Assembly: GCF_900108855.1 (NCBI RefSeq) | Contig: NZ_FNXY01000002.1 | Coordinates: forward strand, 486,967 to 550,966 | DNA length: 64,000 nucleotides | Origin: Dyadobacter koreensis | GTDB lineage: Bacteria > Bacteroidota > Bacteroidia > Cytophagales > Spirosomataceae | Direction of reading: 5' to 3' | In this document: one piece after another, positions 47,661-56,909 of the stretch | How the letters are laid out: every line of letters starts with the position of its first letter | Position numbering within the stretch: the first letter of the stretch is position 1 | Translations under genes and position numbers: made by a program | The notes under the pieces: generated by a model | The model's input: the letters and a program-made list of their open reading frames with translations, nothing else | Database searches by the model: none | What the model was told of the DNA's origin: nothing

Positions 47661-49979
47661 CTAAACGGAAGCTACTTCATGCTTTTTTACTTTCAGAATA
47701 ACTTGTTTCGAAGTTGGCGTGTTACTTTTATCTGCAACGCTTGTTACGGGAACCAATACATTCGTTTCCGGAAAATAAGTGGCAGAGCAACCTTGTGGGA
47801 CTGGGTATTTTATGACGATAAATTTATTTGCGACGCGCTCAATTCCATCATGATTATTAATCAGATCCACTACGTCTCCATCCTGTAATCCGCGGTCTGC
47901 TATATCTTTTTCATTCATTAAAATAACCCGTCTTTCATTATAAATTCCTCGGTATCGATCATTTAAACCATAAACGGTCGTGTTAAACTGATCGTGACTG
48001 CGAATTGTCATCATCATCAGTTCATCCTTTTCCATAGGCATCGTTGTGACTTCCGCTATGTTAAAATGGGCTTTTTTTGATTCCGTATTAAAGCTACCTT
48101 CTCGATTACAATTTGGCAGATAAAAACCGCCCGGAATTCTTACTCTGATGTTATAATCATCAAATCCGGGAATGGTTTTCTCTATCGCGTCACGAATAAA
48201 ATCATAATGTTCGGTGAATTTATTCCAGTCAACCACGCTACTTTCGCCGAAAAGTGCTTTCGCAAGCTTGCAGACTATCAGCGGTTCGCTTAGTAAATCA
48301 TCGGAAATTGGCTGTAAAACTCCTTTGGAAGACTGAATCACGCCCATCGAATTTTCGCAGGAAACAAACTGGTTTTCACCTTTGACCATATCCATATCGC
48401 TTCTTCCAAGACAAGGCAGAATGATGGCTTCTTCGCCATGAACCAAATGACTACGATTTAATTTTGTAGAAACATGAACAGTCAATCTGCATTGTCTCAA
48501 TGCTTCAGCCGTGTAATTTGTATCTGGTGTCGCGGACAGGAAATTTCCTCCCATAGCAAAAAATACCTTTGCCTTGCCGGCGTGCATGGCTTTGATACTG
48601 TTGACCACATCAAATCCGTGTTCTTTTGGTGGAGAAAAAAGGAAATTCGCTTCGATTTTTTCCAGTAAAGCGACTGGAGGTTTTTCGAAAATTCCCATTG
48701 TTCTGTCGCCCTGAACATTACTATGGCCTCTGACAGGGCAAGTTCCTGCACCCGGCTTTCCGATACTGCCTTTCAATAACAGCAGGTTGACAACTTCCTT
48801 TATTGTATCAACCGCATTTTTGTGCTGCGTCAGACCCATGGCCCAGCAAACAATGATCCTTTTTTTATGTTTTAAAATCTCAACTGTTTTCTGAATTTCT
48901 TCAAGCGGAATCCCCGAGATTTTGACAAGCTCATCCAGATTTTGTTGTTGCAAATGCTGTTTAAACTCCGAAACTCCGAGCGTATTTTTTTCTATAAAAT
49001 CCAGGTCTAGAACTGATCCCGGATTTTTATCGTCTTCCTGAATTAATAAAATCTGTATCGCCTTCAGCAAAGCCATGTCGCCGTTGATCCTGATATGTAA
49101 AAAAAGATCAGTCAGATCGGTATCAATATCTAGAACTCCCTTAACTGTTTGCGGATTGCTGAAACCCATCAGTCCGGTCTCAGGCAACGGATTTGCAGAA
49201 ATAATTTTCGCACCGTTCCTTTTTGCTTTTTGCAGCGCGGTAAGCATTCTGGGGTGGTTCGTGCCAGGATTCTGTCCTAAAATGATAATGGCCTCGGCCT
49301 CATAAAAATCAGCCAATGTTACCGAACCTTTACCAATTCCTAAGGATTCTCCCAATGCAACGCCACTGCTTTCATGACACATATTGCTGCAATCAGGCAG
49401 GTTGTTGGTTCCGTATTGTCTGACTAAAAGCTGATATAGAAAAGCCGCTTCATTACTGGTCCGGCCGGAAGTGTAAAAAATCGCTTCGTCTGGCGAGGGC
49501 AGACTTTTTAAGGTTGCTGCAATTTTTTCAAAGGCATCATCCCATGAGATTTCCTGATAATGCGTTGCTCCTTTTGGCAAATACATGGGCTGTGCAACCC
49601 GGCCTTTACTCCCGATTTCATAATCTGAAAGCCTGGCTAAATCCTGAACGGAATTTTCTGTGAAAAACGCGGCCGTTAATTTTTTTGCCGTAGCTTCTTC
49701 TGCGACCGCCCTTGCGCCGTTCTCACAATATTCCGCTACGCCGGAACGCTCATCGTCCGGATCCGGCCAGGCGCAGCTCGGACAATCGAATCCGCCTTTT
49801 TTGTTGAGGCTCCAAAGCGCTTTCATTCCCCTCGCAAAACCGGCTTCGCCAACTACTTTTTCCATGCTGGAAACGACCGCCGGAATCCCTGCTGCTATGG
49901 TTTTGATCTTTCCGCGTTTCAATCCGGTAAATTCTTCCGGATTTTCGGCTTCTGGTTTTGATGAATTTTCGTTGCTCAT
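47661..49979 (-). CDS. FdhF/YdeP-family molybdopterin oxidoreductase
   Basis: Large molybdopterin enzyme of the YdeP branch of the formate dehydrogenase H family. N-terminal GGFDCPSCAWPDPDDER, CENGARAVAEEAT and SGRTSNEAAFLYQLL are typical; CPSC replaces the usual Fe-S ligands of FDH-H, so a cluster is doubtful. The bis-MGD region includes GQNPGTNHPRML, GHSNVQGDRTMG and the C-terminal barrel FNTTVYGLNDRYRGI. Length 772 is normal. The neighbours fdhD and mobA are formate dehydrogenase maturation factors, so formate is the likeliest substrate, though biochemical data for YdeP-type enzymes are thin. Confidence 0.93.
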   Translation of the reverse strand: MSNENSSKPEAENPEEFTGLKRGKIKTIAAGIPAVVSSMEKVVGEAGFARGMKALWSLNKKGGFDCPSCAWPDPDDERSGVAEYCENGARAVAEEATAKKLTAAFFTENSVQDLARLSDYEIGSKGRVAQPMYLPKGATHYQEISWDDAFEKIAATLKSLPSPDEAIFYTSGRTSNEAAFLYQLLVRQYGTNNLPDCSNMCHESSGVALGESLGIGKGSVTLADFYEAEAIIILGQNPGTNHPRMLTALQKAKRNGAKIISANPLPETGLMGFSNPQTVKGVLDIDTDLTDLFLHIRINGDMALLKAIQILLIQEDDKNPGSVLDLDFIEKNTLGVSEFKQHLQQQNLDELVKISGIPLEEIQKTVEILKHKKRIIVCWAMGLTQHKNAVDTIKEVVNLLLLKGSIGKPGAGTCPVRGHSNVQGDRTMGIFEKPPVALLEKIEANFLFSPPKEHGFDVVNSIKAMHAGKAKVFFAMGGNFLSATPDTNYTAEALRQCRLTVHVSTKLNRSHLVHGEEAIILPCLGRSDMDMVKGENQFVSCENSMGVIQSSKGVLQPISDDLLSEPLIVCKLAKALFGESSVVDWNKFTEHYDFIRDAIEKTIPGFDDYNIRVRIPGGFYLPNCNREGSFNTESKKAHFNIAEVTTMPMEKDELMMMTIRSHDQFNTTVYGLNDRYRGIYNERRVILMNEKDIADRGLQDGDVVDLINNHDGIERVANKFIVIKYPVPQGCSATYFPETNVLVPVTSVADKSNTPTSKQVILKVKKHEVASV

Positions 49980-49981
49980 AA

Positions 49982-50350
49982 CTAACAGGTTTTATTCGGA
50001 TTTTCGAAGTTGTCCGACTGGTCTTCGGAAGTATTATCTAGGCATTTAAAATCTTTTTCCAGTAGAAGATATAACGAATCTGTTTCGCTGATCGGCATAT
50101 GCGCTTCGAAACCAACGACGCTATTTGTCGGCCAGCTTTCCAGTAATTCTTCCGGTACAAACATGATAATTTGGTCCGCTTCGTAAGACGCAGACAGTTC
50201 GGTGATACCGGCGATACTTTTCAGGCAGTAACCAAAGGACGAATTAAGAAACGATGTTTTTTCTTCTACAACACCTTCCTTTACTAACTGATTGACCTCA
50301 GATTTTGAAAGTCTGATACGTATGGAATTTCCTTGAATTCGTATTTTCAT
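49982..50350 (-). CDS. Small conserved protein linked to the molybdoenzyme (DUF7009-like)
   Basis: A 122-residue cytosolic protein starting MKIRIQGNSIRIRLSKSEV, mostly beta-sheet and similar to a double-psi or swapped-hairpin fold by its pattern of alternating hydrophobics. It has Cys in FGYCLKS and KDFKCLD. The gene sits two bases before the molybdoenzyme gene and after fdhD by six bases, so it is almost certainly in the same operon. It may be an assembly partner; this is inference from position. Confidence 0.8.
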   Translation of the reverse strand: MKIRIQGNSIRIRLSKSEVNQLVKEGVVEEKTSFLNSSFGYCLKSIAGITELSASYEADQIIMFVPEELLESWPTNSVVGFEAHMPISETDSLYLLLEKDFKCLDNTSEDQSDNFENPNKTC

Positions 50351-50356
50351 AATTAA

Positions 50357-51187
50357 TCAAATCTTGATCCGGTGGCTTCCAGAATAAATATTAAATCTTT
50401 CTTTGCCCAAAAAACCAATTAGGGTTATATTAAATTCTTCTGCAAGCTGTAATGCAAGGCTAGAGGGCGCACCGATTGCGGCAACAATTTTAATTCCGGC
50501 CATACTCGCTTTTTGGATCAGCTCGAAACTTGCCCTTCCGCTAAGCAGCAGGATTATTTGGTTCAAAGGTAACTGATCTTGTAAAAATGAAGCACCGATT
50601 GCCTTATCCAAAGCATTATGCCGGCCAACATCTTCTCTTAATAAAATGATATTTCCATGCAGGTCAAATAAGCCCGAAGCGTGAAGCCCTCCCGTGTTTT
50701 GAAATACTTCCTGTTGTTTTTTTAACTCGTTTTGTAAGTTGTAAAATAAGCCGGCAGGTACCAAAAGATCGTCAGGCAGATTCGCAAAAGGAGATACCGT
50801 TTTGATCGCATCGATGCTGGATTTTCCACAAACACCACAGCTGGAAGTTGTATAGAAATTTCGCTCAGACGTTTGTAATTTTGGAACTTCATGTTCGGTC
50901 AACGTGACCAGAACTTTATTTTCGTCGAAAATATCGGTACCAACTTTACTGATCTGATTTCGGTCATGAAGAATACCTTCCGTGAATAAAAAGCCAGTTG
51001 CCAGCTCCTCATCATTACCCGGAGTTCTCATGGTAACGGATATGCTTTTCCTAATCTGCTTCTCATCGGATTGGTACTGAACCTGAATTTCCAATGGTTC
51101 TTCAACCGCGATCAGATCATCTTCATCGGACACGTTTGCGTTACTTATTTTTTTTATTCTGATCTCTCTGGCTGCACTTTTTTGCAT
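50357..51187 (-). CDS. fdhD: Formate dehydrogenase accessory sulfurtransferase FdhD
   Basis: Transfers sulfur from IscS to the molybdenum cofactor of formate dehydrogenase. The essential CxxC is present in TSSCGVCGKSS (about 114-124); LATGFLFTEGILH, EDVGRHNALDKAIG and LSGRASFELIQKA are family signatures. Length 276 is normal. First in the minus-strand trio after mobA: mobA, fdhD, small protein, molybdoenzyme. Its presence supports sulfurated molybdenum cofactor in the enzyme downstream. Confidence 0.96.
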   Translation of the reverse strand: MQKSAAREIRIKKISNANVSDEDDLIAVEEPLEIQVQYQSDEKQIRKSISVTMRTPGNDEELATGFLFTEGILHDRNQISKVGTDIFDENKVLVTLTEHEVPKLQTSERNFYTTSSCGVCGKSSIDAIKTVSPFANLPDDLLVPAGLFYNLQNELKKQQEVFQNTGGLHASGLFDLHGNIILLREDVGRHNALDKAIGASFLQDQLPLNQIILLLSGRASFELIQKASMAGIKIVAAIGAPSSLALQLAEEFNITLIGFLGKERFNIYSGSHRIKI

Positions 51188-51198
51188 GAAACGGATAC

Positions 51199-51801
51199 TT
51201 ATAACTGATTTTTTAATCTGATTTTTTCTTTGGCAATTTCAAAGTCTTCCGGCGTATCAATACTGATCACATTTTTTGGCCTCGCCGGATTATGTTTTTG
51301 TGCATTATTTTCCTTTAAAAAGTGCTGCAGAGAATATTGGTTCTCACGATACATACGCTGAATTTCAATTCCGGATTTTTCCGAATAATAAGCCAGCAGC
51401 GGTTCGTACATATTATTCTCCTCATTATAAAAAGCAGATGCTATCTGCTCACGGTCTAAACCTTTTTCAAATTCTTTCAGATCTTTTGTTGTAACCAGAG
51501 GATAGTCACAACCTACAACCAGAAAATCCTTATCCGGATAAGTTGAAAAAGCAGTAAGCAGTGCTGCCATCGGGCCGACATTTTCAAGCTCGGGCTGGTC
51601 TGCCAGCATTTGGTATGGTGCAATTATGCTCGTCGCTTGTCCGCGGTTACACGAAATGAAAACTTTGTCGCAAACCCATTCCAGCATTTCATAAACATAA
51701 TAGCGCTGCGGTTTTCCGTGATAATTGATGAGGCTTTTGTCAGTTCCCATCCGGGAACTATTGCCCCCGCAAACGACAAGTCCATACAGTTCCTTCTTCA
51801 T
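51199..51801 (-). CDS. mobA: Molybdenum cofactor guanylyltransferase
   Basis: Attaches GMP to molybdopterin to form the guanine dinucleotide cofactor. The nucleotide-binding loop GLVVCGGNSSRMGTDKSLI (about 7-25) and DCDYPL-type acidic motif as VVGCDYPLVTTKDL (about 95-108) are intact. Length 200 matches. Eleven bases from fdhD and presumably cotranscribed. It would supply the bis-MGD of the enzyme encoded downstream. Confidence 0.93.
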   Translation of the reverse strand: MKKELYGLVVCGGNSSRMGTDKSLINYHGKPQRYYVYEMLEWVCDKVFISCNRGQATSIIAPYQMLADQPELENVGPMAALLTAFSTYPDKDFLVVGCDYPLVTTKDLKEFEKGLDREQIASAFYNEENNMYEPLLAYYSEKSGIEIQRMYRENQYSLQHFLKENNAQKHNPARPKNVISIDTPEDFEIAKEKIRLKNQL

Positions 51802-52031
51802 GTTTTATTCAATTTTTTACAGGAGTGAAAGGTCTGCAAAATGAAAATTTACCTCATTCGCAGATTATTATATAGTTAACAGATTAGGTCATACTAACGA
51901 TATGCCACAGATACGACTTTTTGAGTCGATTTTGTTTTAATTATATTTTATAAATATATAATTCAAAATTAATTAACAGGCATGACGTTAAGTTTAATAA
52001 TTATTAGATAACTTTATAAATAACAAAGATT

Positions 52032-52433
52032 ATGAACATTACACTTGAACAGGCGGAAACTGCAATAAATGCGGCAAAAACCAAAGCAAAAGAAATTAAC
52101 ACGTTAATGAATATCGCTGTGGTCGATGCCGGAGCTAATCTTATCGCTTTTGTCCATATGGATGAGGCCTGGCTTGGATCCATCGATATAGCGCAAAGAA
52201 AAGCTAAAACGGCCCGCTATTTCAACATGAACACGGGAGAAATTGGGAAACTGTCCCAGCCTGGCGGTTCTCTCTACAATATTGAACATTCAAACGGAGG
52301 ATTAATCACATTTCCCGGAGGCGTTTGTATCGAAGATGCGAGCGGAAACATAATTGGTGCCATTGGTGTTTCGGGCAGCACTGTTGAAAATGACCATCTC
52401 GTTGCTCAAAGCGGAGCCGAATCCGTAAAATAA
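52032..52433 (+). CDS. HbpS/GlcG-family heme-degrading or binding-like protein
   Basis: A 133-residue protein of the GlcG/HbpS fold. Family parts: [21 protein letters not shown] (shown in part), [31 protein letters not shown] and [20 protein letters not shown]. No signal peptide. Members include HbpS, which binds heme, and many GlcG-like proteins of unknown role. The gene is 25 bases before fdhA and probably shares its transcript, so a role with the dehydrogenase is likely but unspecified. Confidence 0.88.
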   Translation: MNITLEQAETAINAAKTKAKEINTLMNIAVVDAGANLIAFVHMDEAWLGSIDIAQRKAKTARYFNMNTGEIGKLSQPGGSLYNIEHSNGGLITFPGGVCIEDASGNIIGAIGVSGSTVENDHLVAQSGAESVK

Positions 52434-52458
52434 TTTCTTAACCTTTAAACCGATTCTT

Positions 52459-53649
52459 ATGTGTCAAAATCATGGAGTGGCTTATATCAAACCGGGCGAA
52501 GTGGAAGTTCAGGAAATTGAATATCCGAAACTGGCTCTGGGCGACAGGAAATGTGAACATGGTGTAATTCTGAAAATTGTTTCAACAAATATTTGCGGTA
52601 GCGATCAACATATGGTCCGGGGACGAACGACTGCTCCCGCCGGATTGGTACTTGGGCATGAAATAACAGGAATTGTACTTGAAGCTGGCCGTGATGTTGA
52701 ATTTATAAAGGTCGGGGATCTGGTTTCGGTACCGTTTAATATTGCCTGCGGCAGATGCCGCAATTGCAAAGTCGGACAAACGGGAATCTGTCTTAACGTA
52801 AACCCATCACGTCCGGGGGCTGCCTATGGATATGTAGATATGGGCGGTTGGGTAGGCGGACAGGCAGAATATGTGATGGTTCCGTATGCCGACTTTAATC
52901 TGTTAAAATTTCCGGACAAAGATCAGGGAATGGCATATATCAAAGACCTAACTTTATTGTCAGATATTTTCCCAACGGGATTTCACGGAGCGGTTACAGC
53001 CGGAGTTGGCCCCGGTTCTATCGTATATGTGGCCGGTGCCGGACCTGTAGGGTTGGCTTGTGCGGCTTCATGTCATTTGCTGGGAGCGGCTGTAGTGATC
53101 GTCGGAGATATGATTCAGGAAAGACTTGATCAGGCTAAAAGTTTTGGCTGTGAGATCATTGATTTATCAAAAGACACGCCCTTGGAACAGGCAATTGAGG
53201 CCATTGTTGGTGTTCCGGAGGTTGATTGTTTTGTAGACTGTGTGGGATTTGAAGCACGTGGCCACGGTTCACACGCGGTTGAGGAACGTCCGGCGACGGT
53301 TTTGAATACAGCCATGGCGGTTACAAGAGCCGGAGGAGCAATCGGGATTCCCGGTTTGTATGTAACAGGAGACCCGGGAGCGAAAGACAAAGCGGCTCAG
53401 GAAGGTAGTTTGAGTATCCGGATTGGCCTGGGATGGGCCAAATCTCACTCTTTTTATACAGGACAATGTCCGGTTATGAAATATCACAGACAGCTGATGA
53501 ACGCGATTTTATATGATAAAATTAAAATTGCAAAGGCGGTGAATGTGGAGGTGATCACATTGCAGGATGCCCCGAGAGGTTATCGCGATTTTGATAAAGG
53601 TGCGGCTAAGAAATTTGTGATCGATCCGCATGGAATGATCATGAACTGA
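52459..53649 (+). CDS. fdhA: Glutathione-independent formaldehyde dehydrogenase (zinc-dependent)
   Basis: Zinc- and NAD-dependent MDR dehydrogenase that oxidises formaldehyde to formate without glutathione, probably via a tightly bound cofactor. Catalytic zinc region ICGSDQHMVRG and LVLGHEITG (Cys near 47, His near 68), structural zinc cysteines in CGRCRNCKVGQTGIC (about 96-110), Rossmann loop VAGAGPVGLACAAS (about 187-200). Length 396 matches the Pseudomonas-type enzyme. Its product is the suggested substrate of the divergently encoded molybdoenzyme. Confidence 0.93.
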   Translation: MCQNHGVAYIKPGEVEVQEIEYPKLALGDRKCEHGVILKIVSTNICGSDQHMVRGRTTAPAGLVLGHEITGIVLEAGRDVEFIKVGDLVSVPFNIACGRCRNCKVGQTGICLNVNPSRPGAAYGYVDMGGWVGGQAEYVMVPYADFNLLKFPDKDQGMAYIKDLTLLSDIFPTGFHGAVTAGVGPGSIVYVAGAGPVGLACAASCHLLGAAVVIVGDMIQERLDQAKSFGCEIIDLSKDTPLEQAIEAIVGVPEVDCFVDCVGFEARGHGSHAVEERPATVLNTAMAVTRAGGAIGIPGLYVTGDPGAKDKAAQEGSLSIRIGLGWAKSHSFYTGQCPVMKYHRQLMNAILYDKIKIAKAVNVEVITLQDAPRGYRDFDKGAAKKFVIDPHGMIMN

Positions 53650-53666
53650 TAGTAAACCGTTGCGCT

Positions 53667-53707
53667 AAAACAAGAAAAGCTTCCAGTCCGGAGGCTTTTC
53701 TTGTTTT
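53667..53707 (+). terminator. Terminator of the HbpS-fdhA unit
   Basis: Stem AAAACAAGAAAAGC...TCC / GGA...GCTTTTCTTGTTTT around AGTC, ending in a T-rich run. About 18 bases downstream of fdhA. Confidence 0.8.
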
Positions 53708-53750
53708 GGCTTTATTCTAAAAACCGTACGATATTTTCTAAATTGCATCT

Positions 53751-54794
53751 ATGGAGAAGAGCGACGTAAAGATTTCGAGGAAAAAGCCGATTTATCCGGT
53801 CAGTGTTGAATTAAGGAAATATTTGCGTTCCTATCAGCGCGAAGCCCGCCTTCCGGTGGGTTATAATGACCTTTTAAATTTCTACGAATCTTTTCCGGTG
53901 ATTGATAAAAACGGAAAAGATACACTTTGGCAAAGTCCGCTCTATCCGCCACATGATATCGAAAGGTTGCATAATGGCTTAAAGAGGGCATATGCGATGC
54001 TGAAAGCTTCCGGGAATCTTAGAATTGTTGAACATAAATATATTGACAAAATCGAATATTGCACGTTCGGTAATTCGAATCCGTTTCGTATCAAAATCGT
54101 AAATAGATTGAATGACATTTATGATTATTTTTATGTAAAACGGGCTGATGCGTCCAGAATCTATGGATTGGAGCTGGAAGAAATTTTTTCGCCGAACCAG
54201 GTGAATTATCTTGTTGATGGCAATTCTTTAATAGAAGAGCATATCGCAGGAATTCCAGGCGATGTTTTTTCAAAAACACGTTTAGATCACACTGATTATA
54301 ATCCGAAACGTATTGCCAAAGAATTTGTGAAGTTTAACGAACGCTGCATGATCACACTTTTGGGGGATATGCGTGCATATAATTTCGTCATGCAAATCAC
54401 GCCGGATTTTGACGATTTTCAGTTCCGTTTGAGGGCGATTGATTTTGATCAGCAATTCTATGAAGGCAATCTGAAAGTGTATATGCCTCAGTATTTCAAA
54501 GAAAACCTTCCGTATGTGAAATTGGCTATGGAACATTTGACGGATAAAACAGTGCTGCAATATCAGCAAGAGGAACAATCTTCCATCGTTCACCAGGTGA
54601 GAAGCGAGCGCCATCGACTTGCTGCACTACGTGATGTTTCTAAGAAAGATAATATTTCCACATCCGATAAAATTCTGGAATTGCGTGCAGGACTTGCCCA
54701 GTATCATAACAATCCGGATTATTACAAATGTTTGACAATGACAGATATTATCGAGCTGAATGTAAAAAATGTGATTCGGCAGGTTAGGCTTTGA
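53751..54794 (+). CDS. Hypothetical protein with protein-kinase-like signature
   Basis: Not recognised as a named family, but motifs in order suggest a kinase or aminoglycoside-phosphotransferase-type fold: YFYVKRADASR (candidate ATP lysine K130), Glu residues 141-144, hinge-like LIEEHIAGIPG (160-170), LLGDMRAYNFVM with GDxRxxN at 205-211 (catalytic loop), and RAIDFDQQF with DFD at 231-233 (metal-binding DFG-like). No signal or membrane segment; 347 residues. The C-terminal quarter is charged and helical. The function is inference. Alone on its transcript. Confidence 0.82.
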   Translation: MEKSDVKISRKKPIYPVSVELRKYLRSYQREARLPVGYNDLLNFYESFPVIDKNGKDTLWQSPLYPPHDIERLHNGLKRAYAMLKASGNLRIVEHKYIDKIEYCTFGNSNPFRIKIVNRLNDIYDYFYVKRADASRIYGLELEEIFSPNQVNYLVDGNSLIEEHIAGIPGDVFSKTRLDHTDYNPKRIAKEFVKFNERCMITLLGDMRAYNFVMQITPDFDDFQFRLRAIDFDQQFYEGNLKVYMPQYFKENLPYVKLAMEHLTDKTVLQYQQEEQSSIVHQVRSERHRLAALRDVSKKDNISTSDKILELRAGLAQYHNNPDYYKCLTMTDIIELNVKNVIRQVRL

Positions 54795-54831
54795 TTAATT
54801 GTCCAGGGTTAATCGTTAAACTTTATTTCCC

Positions 54832-54839
54832 TATCTTTG
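54832..54839 (+). promoter_or_regulatory. -7 element of mnmA
   Basis: TATCTTTG at the expected position, giving an approximately 80-base leader. A clear -33 TTG is not seen. Confidence 0.5.
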
Positions 54840-54923
54840 CGGAACCAATCAGATAATTTTCTCTGTTTGAAATTTTCAAACTAATCAAAATCGGAAGGCG
54901 TTCAACCTTCGCAGATTCCCGCA

Positions 54924-56045
54924 ATGAGTAAACACGGACGAATTTTAGTCGCCATGAGTGGCGGCATCGACAGCTCTCTGGCAGCAGTCATGTTACATGA
55001 ACAAGGTTATGAGGTCATCGGAATGACCATGAAAACCTGGGACTACGCAAGCAGCGGGGGAACCAAAAAGGAGACAGGCTGCTGTTCGCTGGACTCTATC
55101 AATGACGCAAGAAGTATCGCTGTCGAACTAGGATTTCCGCATTATATATTAGATATCCGTGCAGAATTTGGCGATTATGTGATCGACCATTTCACAGGAG
55201 AATATCTGGAAGGCCGTACGCCAAATCCATGTGTTTTGTGCAATACGCATATAAAATGGGACGCACTTTTAAAACGAGCGGACCGTCTGGATTGTGAATT
55301 TATTGCCACAGGACACTATGCAAATATGCAGTTTAACGATGGCCGTCACTATGTTTCAAAAGGAATTGATAGCTGGAAGGATCAGAGTTACGTTCTTTGG
55401 GGCGTTTCTCAGGAAAGTCTGAGCCGGACAAAACTTCCGCTTGGATATTTACATAAATCAGAAATTCGTGAAATGGCTCGTGAACGTGGGTTTATTGATT
55501 TGGTCAATAAAGCAGAAAGCTATGAGATCTGTTTTGTGCCTGATAACGATTACCGCGGGTTTCTGAAACGCCGTATTCCAGGGTTAGAAGCGGAAGTTGC
55601 CGGTGGTAATTTCGTATATGAAGACGGTACGGTCGTCGGAAAACATGAAGGTTATCCATTTTATACTGTTGGTCAGCGTAAAGGTTTAGGGATAGCATTA
55701 GGTCGCCCTGTTTTTGTTACCGAAGTTAGAAAAGATACGAACGAAGTGGTTTTGGGAGATTTGCCAGACTTGTTCCGTGACGGAATGTATGTCGGTAAAT
55801 TGAACTGGCAAAAATATGACGGGATTACAAAGCCATTGGAAACTATTACCAAAGTGCGTTACAAACATGAAGGAACACCGGCTTTATTACTTCCTGATGA
55901 GCCAGGGAAAGTAAAAGTTCATTTCCACGATGGCGTAAATGGTATTGCTCCAGGACAGGCAGCTGTTTTTTACGAAGGTGATGACGTCGTGGGTGGTGGC
56001 TGGATTATGAAAAACTTCCGTCAGGATAAAGAATTATTCCAGTGA
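54924..56045 (+). CDS. mnmA: tRNA-specific 2-thiouridylase MnmA
   Basis: Thiolates U34 of tRNAs for Lys, Glu and Gln. The PP-loop is SGGIDSS (12-18) with Ile instead of the common Val. The two catalytic cysteines lie in NPCVLCNTHIKW (about 101-112) and ESYEICFVPDNDY (about 193-205). The C-terminal beta-barrel starts near 270. Length 373 matches. ATG start as listed. A terminator shared with rlmB follows. Confidence 0.97.
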   Translation: MSKHGRILVAMSGGIDSSLAAVMLHEQGYEVIGMTMKTWDYASSGGTKKETGCCSLDSINDARSIAVELGFPHYILDIRAEFGDYVIDHFTGEYLEGRTPNPCVLCNTHIKWDALLKRADRLDCEFIATGHYANMQFNDGRHYVSKGIDSWKDQSYVLWGVSQESLSRTKLPLGYLHKSEIREMARERGFIDLVNKAESYEICFVPDNDYRGFLKRRIPGLEAEVAGGNFVYEDGTVVGKHEGYPFYTVGQRKGLGIALGRPVFVTEVRKDTNEVVLGDLPDLFRDGMYVGKLNWQKYDGITKPLETITKVRYKHEGTPALLLPDEPGKVKVHFHDGVNGIAPGQAAVFYEGDDVVGGGWIMKNFRQDKELFQ

Positions 56046-56064
56046 AACATTAATCGCTGTTTAT

Positions 56065-56105
56065 AAAAAAAAAGACGTCATCTTCAGAGATTGACGTCTT
56101 TTTTA
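56065..56105. terminator. Bidirectional terminator between mnmA and rlmB
   Basis: Stem AAAAAAGACGTCA / TGACGTCTTTTTT (about 56068-56080 and 56092-56104) with a loop of about 11 bases. A-rich on one side, T-rich on the other, so it can serve both converging genes. Confidence 0.85.
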
Positions 56106-56126
56106 TGGGTTCATTAATTAATATTA

Positions 56127-56909
56127 TTACGAAACTTTCGCAGTAACTCTTTGTCTTACAGCTTCATATAAGACAACCGAGCTTGCCACAGAAACGTTTA
56201 GAGATTCAACTTGTCCATTTAATGGAATTCTTGCTCCGCTATCGGCCAGTTGAATAAACTCCTTGGAAATTCCATCTTCTTCTGATCCCATAATAATAAC
56301 GGTCGGAATCGAAAAGTCAATATCGTAAAGCGATTTGTCTGTTTTTTCTGTACAGGCAACGATTTGCAGACCGCTGTTACGCAGATATAATAATGTTTCG
56401 TAAAGATTTGGTTCGCGACAGACAGGCAGGAAATTCAAAGCTCCTGACGAAGTTTTCATTGCATCGGCATTGATTTGTGCACCGCCTTTTGTCGGTACGA
56501 TCAGCGCCTGAACTCCTGCGCATTCGGCAGTACGTGCAATTGCTCCAAAATTACGAACGTCTGTTACGCGGTCAAGCAACAATAATAAAGGTGTTTTTCC
56601 ATCTTCATACACCTGAGTCAGCACATTATGCAAAGGCATATACTGAATAGGCGATACGAAGGCAATCACGCCCTGATGATTTTTTCTGGTAACGCGGTTT
56701 AATTTTTCTATTGGAACACGCTGATAAGGAATTCCTAGCTCCTTAGCTGTTTTTTCAATTTCATTAAGACCTAACTCTCTTTGAATAAATAAACGTTCGA
56801 TCTCTTTGCCTGAACGTAATGTTTCCAGTACAGACTGTGTACCAAAAACCATGTCGGCTTGTGACGGACGAGGGGCGGGCTTTCTTAGCGTATAGTTCCG
56901 TTTCTCCAT
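56127..56909 (-). CDS. rlmB: 23S rRNA 2'-O-methyltransferase RlmB (TrmH family)
   Basis: SPOUT methyltransferase expected to modify G2251 of 23S rRNA. N-terminal L30-like substrate-binding part with FGTQSVLETLRSG (about 22-34), motif 1 LLDRVTDVRNFGAIARTAEC (about 110-129), motif 2 IIMGSEEDGIS and motif 3 IPLNGQVESLNVSVASSVVL. Length 260. Its start overlaps the end of the GWxTD gene by 25 bases, so translational coupling is likely. Confidence 0.93.
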   Translation of the reverse strand: MEKRNYTLRKPAPRPSQADMVFGTQSVLETLRSGKEIERLFIQRELGLNEIEKTAKELGIPYQRVPIEKLNRVTRKNHQGVIAFVSPIQYMPLHNVLTQVYEDGKTPLLLLLDRVTDVRNFGAIARTAECAGVQALIVPTKGGAQINADAMKTSSGALNFLPVCREPNLYETLLYLRNSGLQIVACTEKTDKSLYDIDFSIPTVIIMGSEEDGISKEFIQLADSGARIPLNGQVESLNVSVASSVVLYEAVRQRVTAKVS

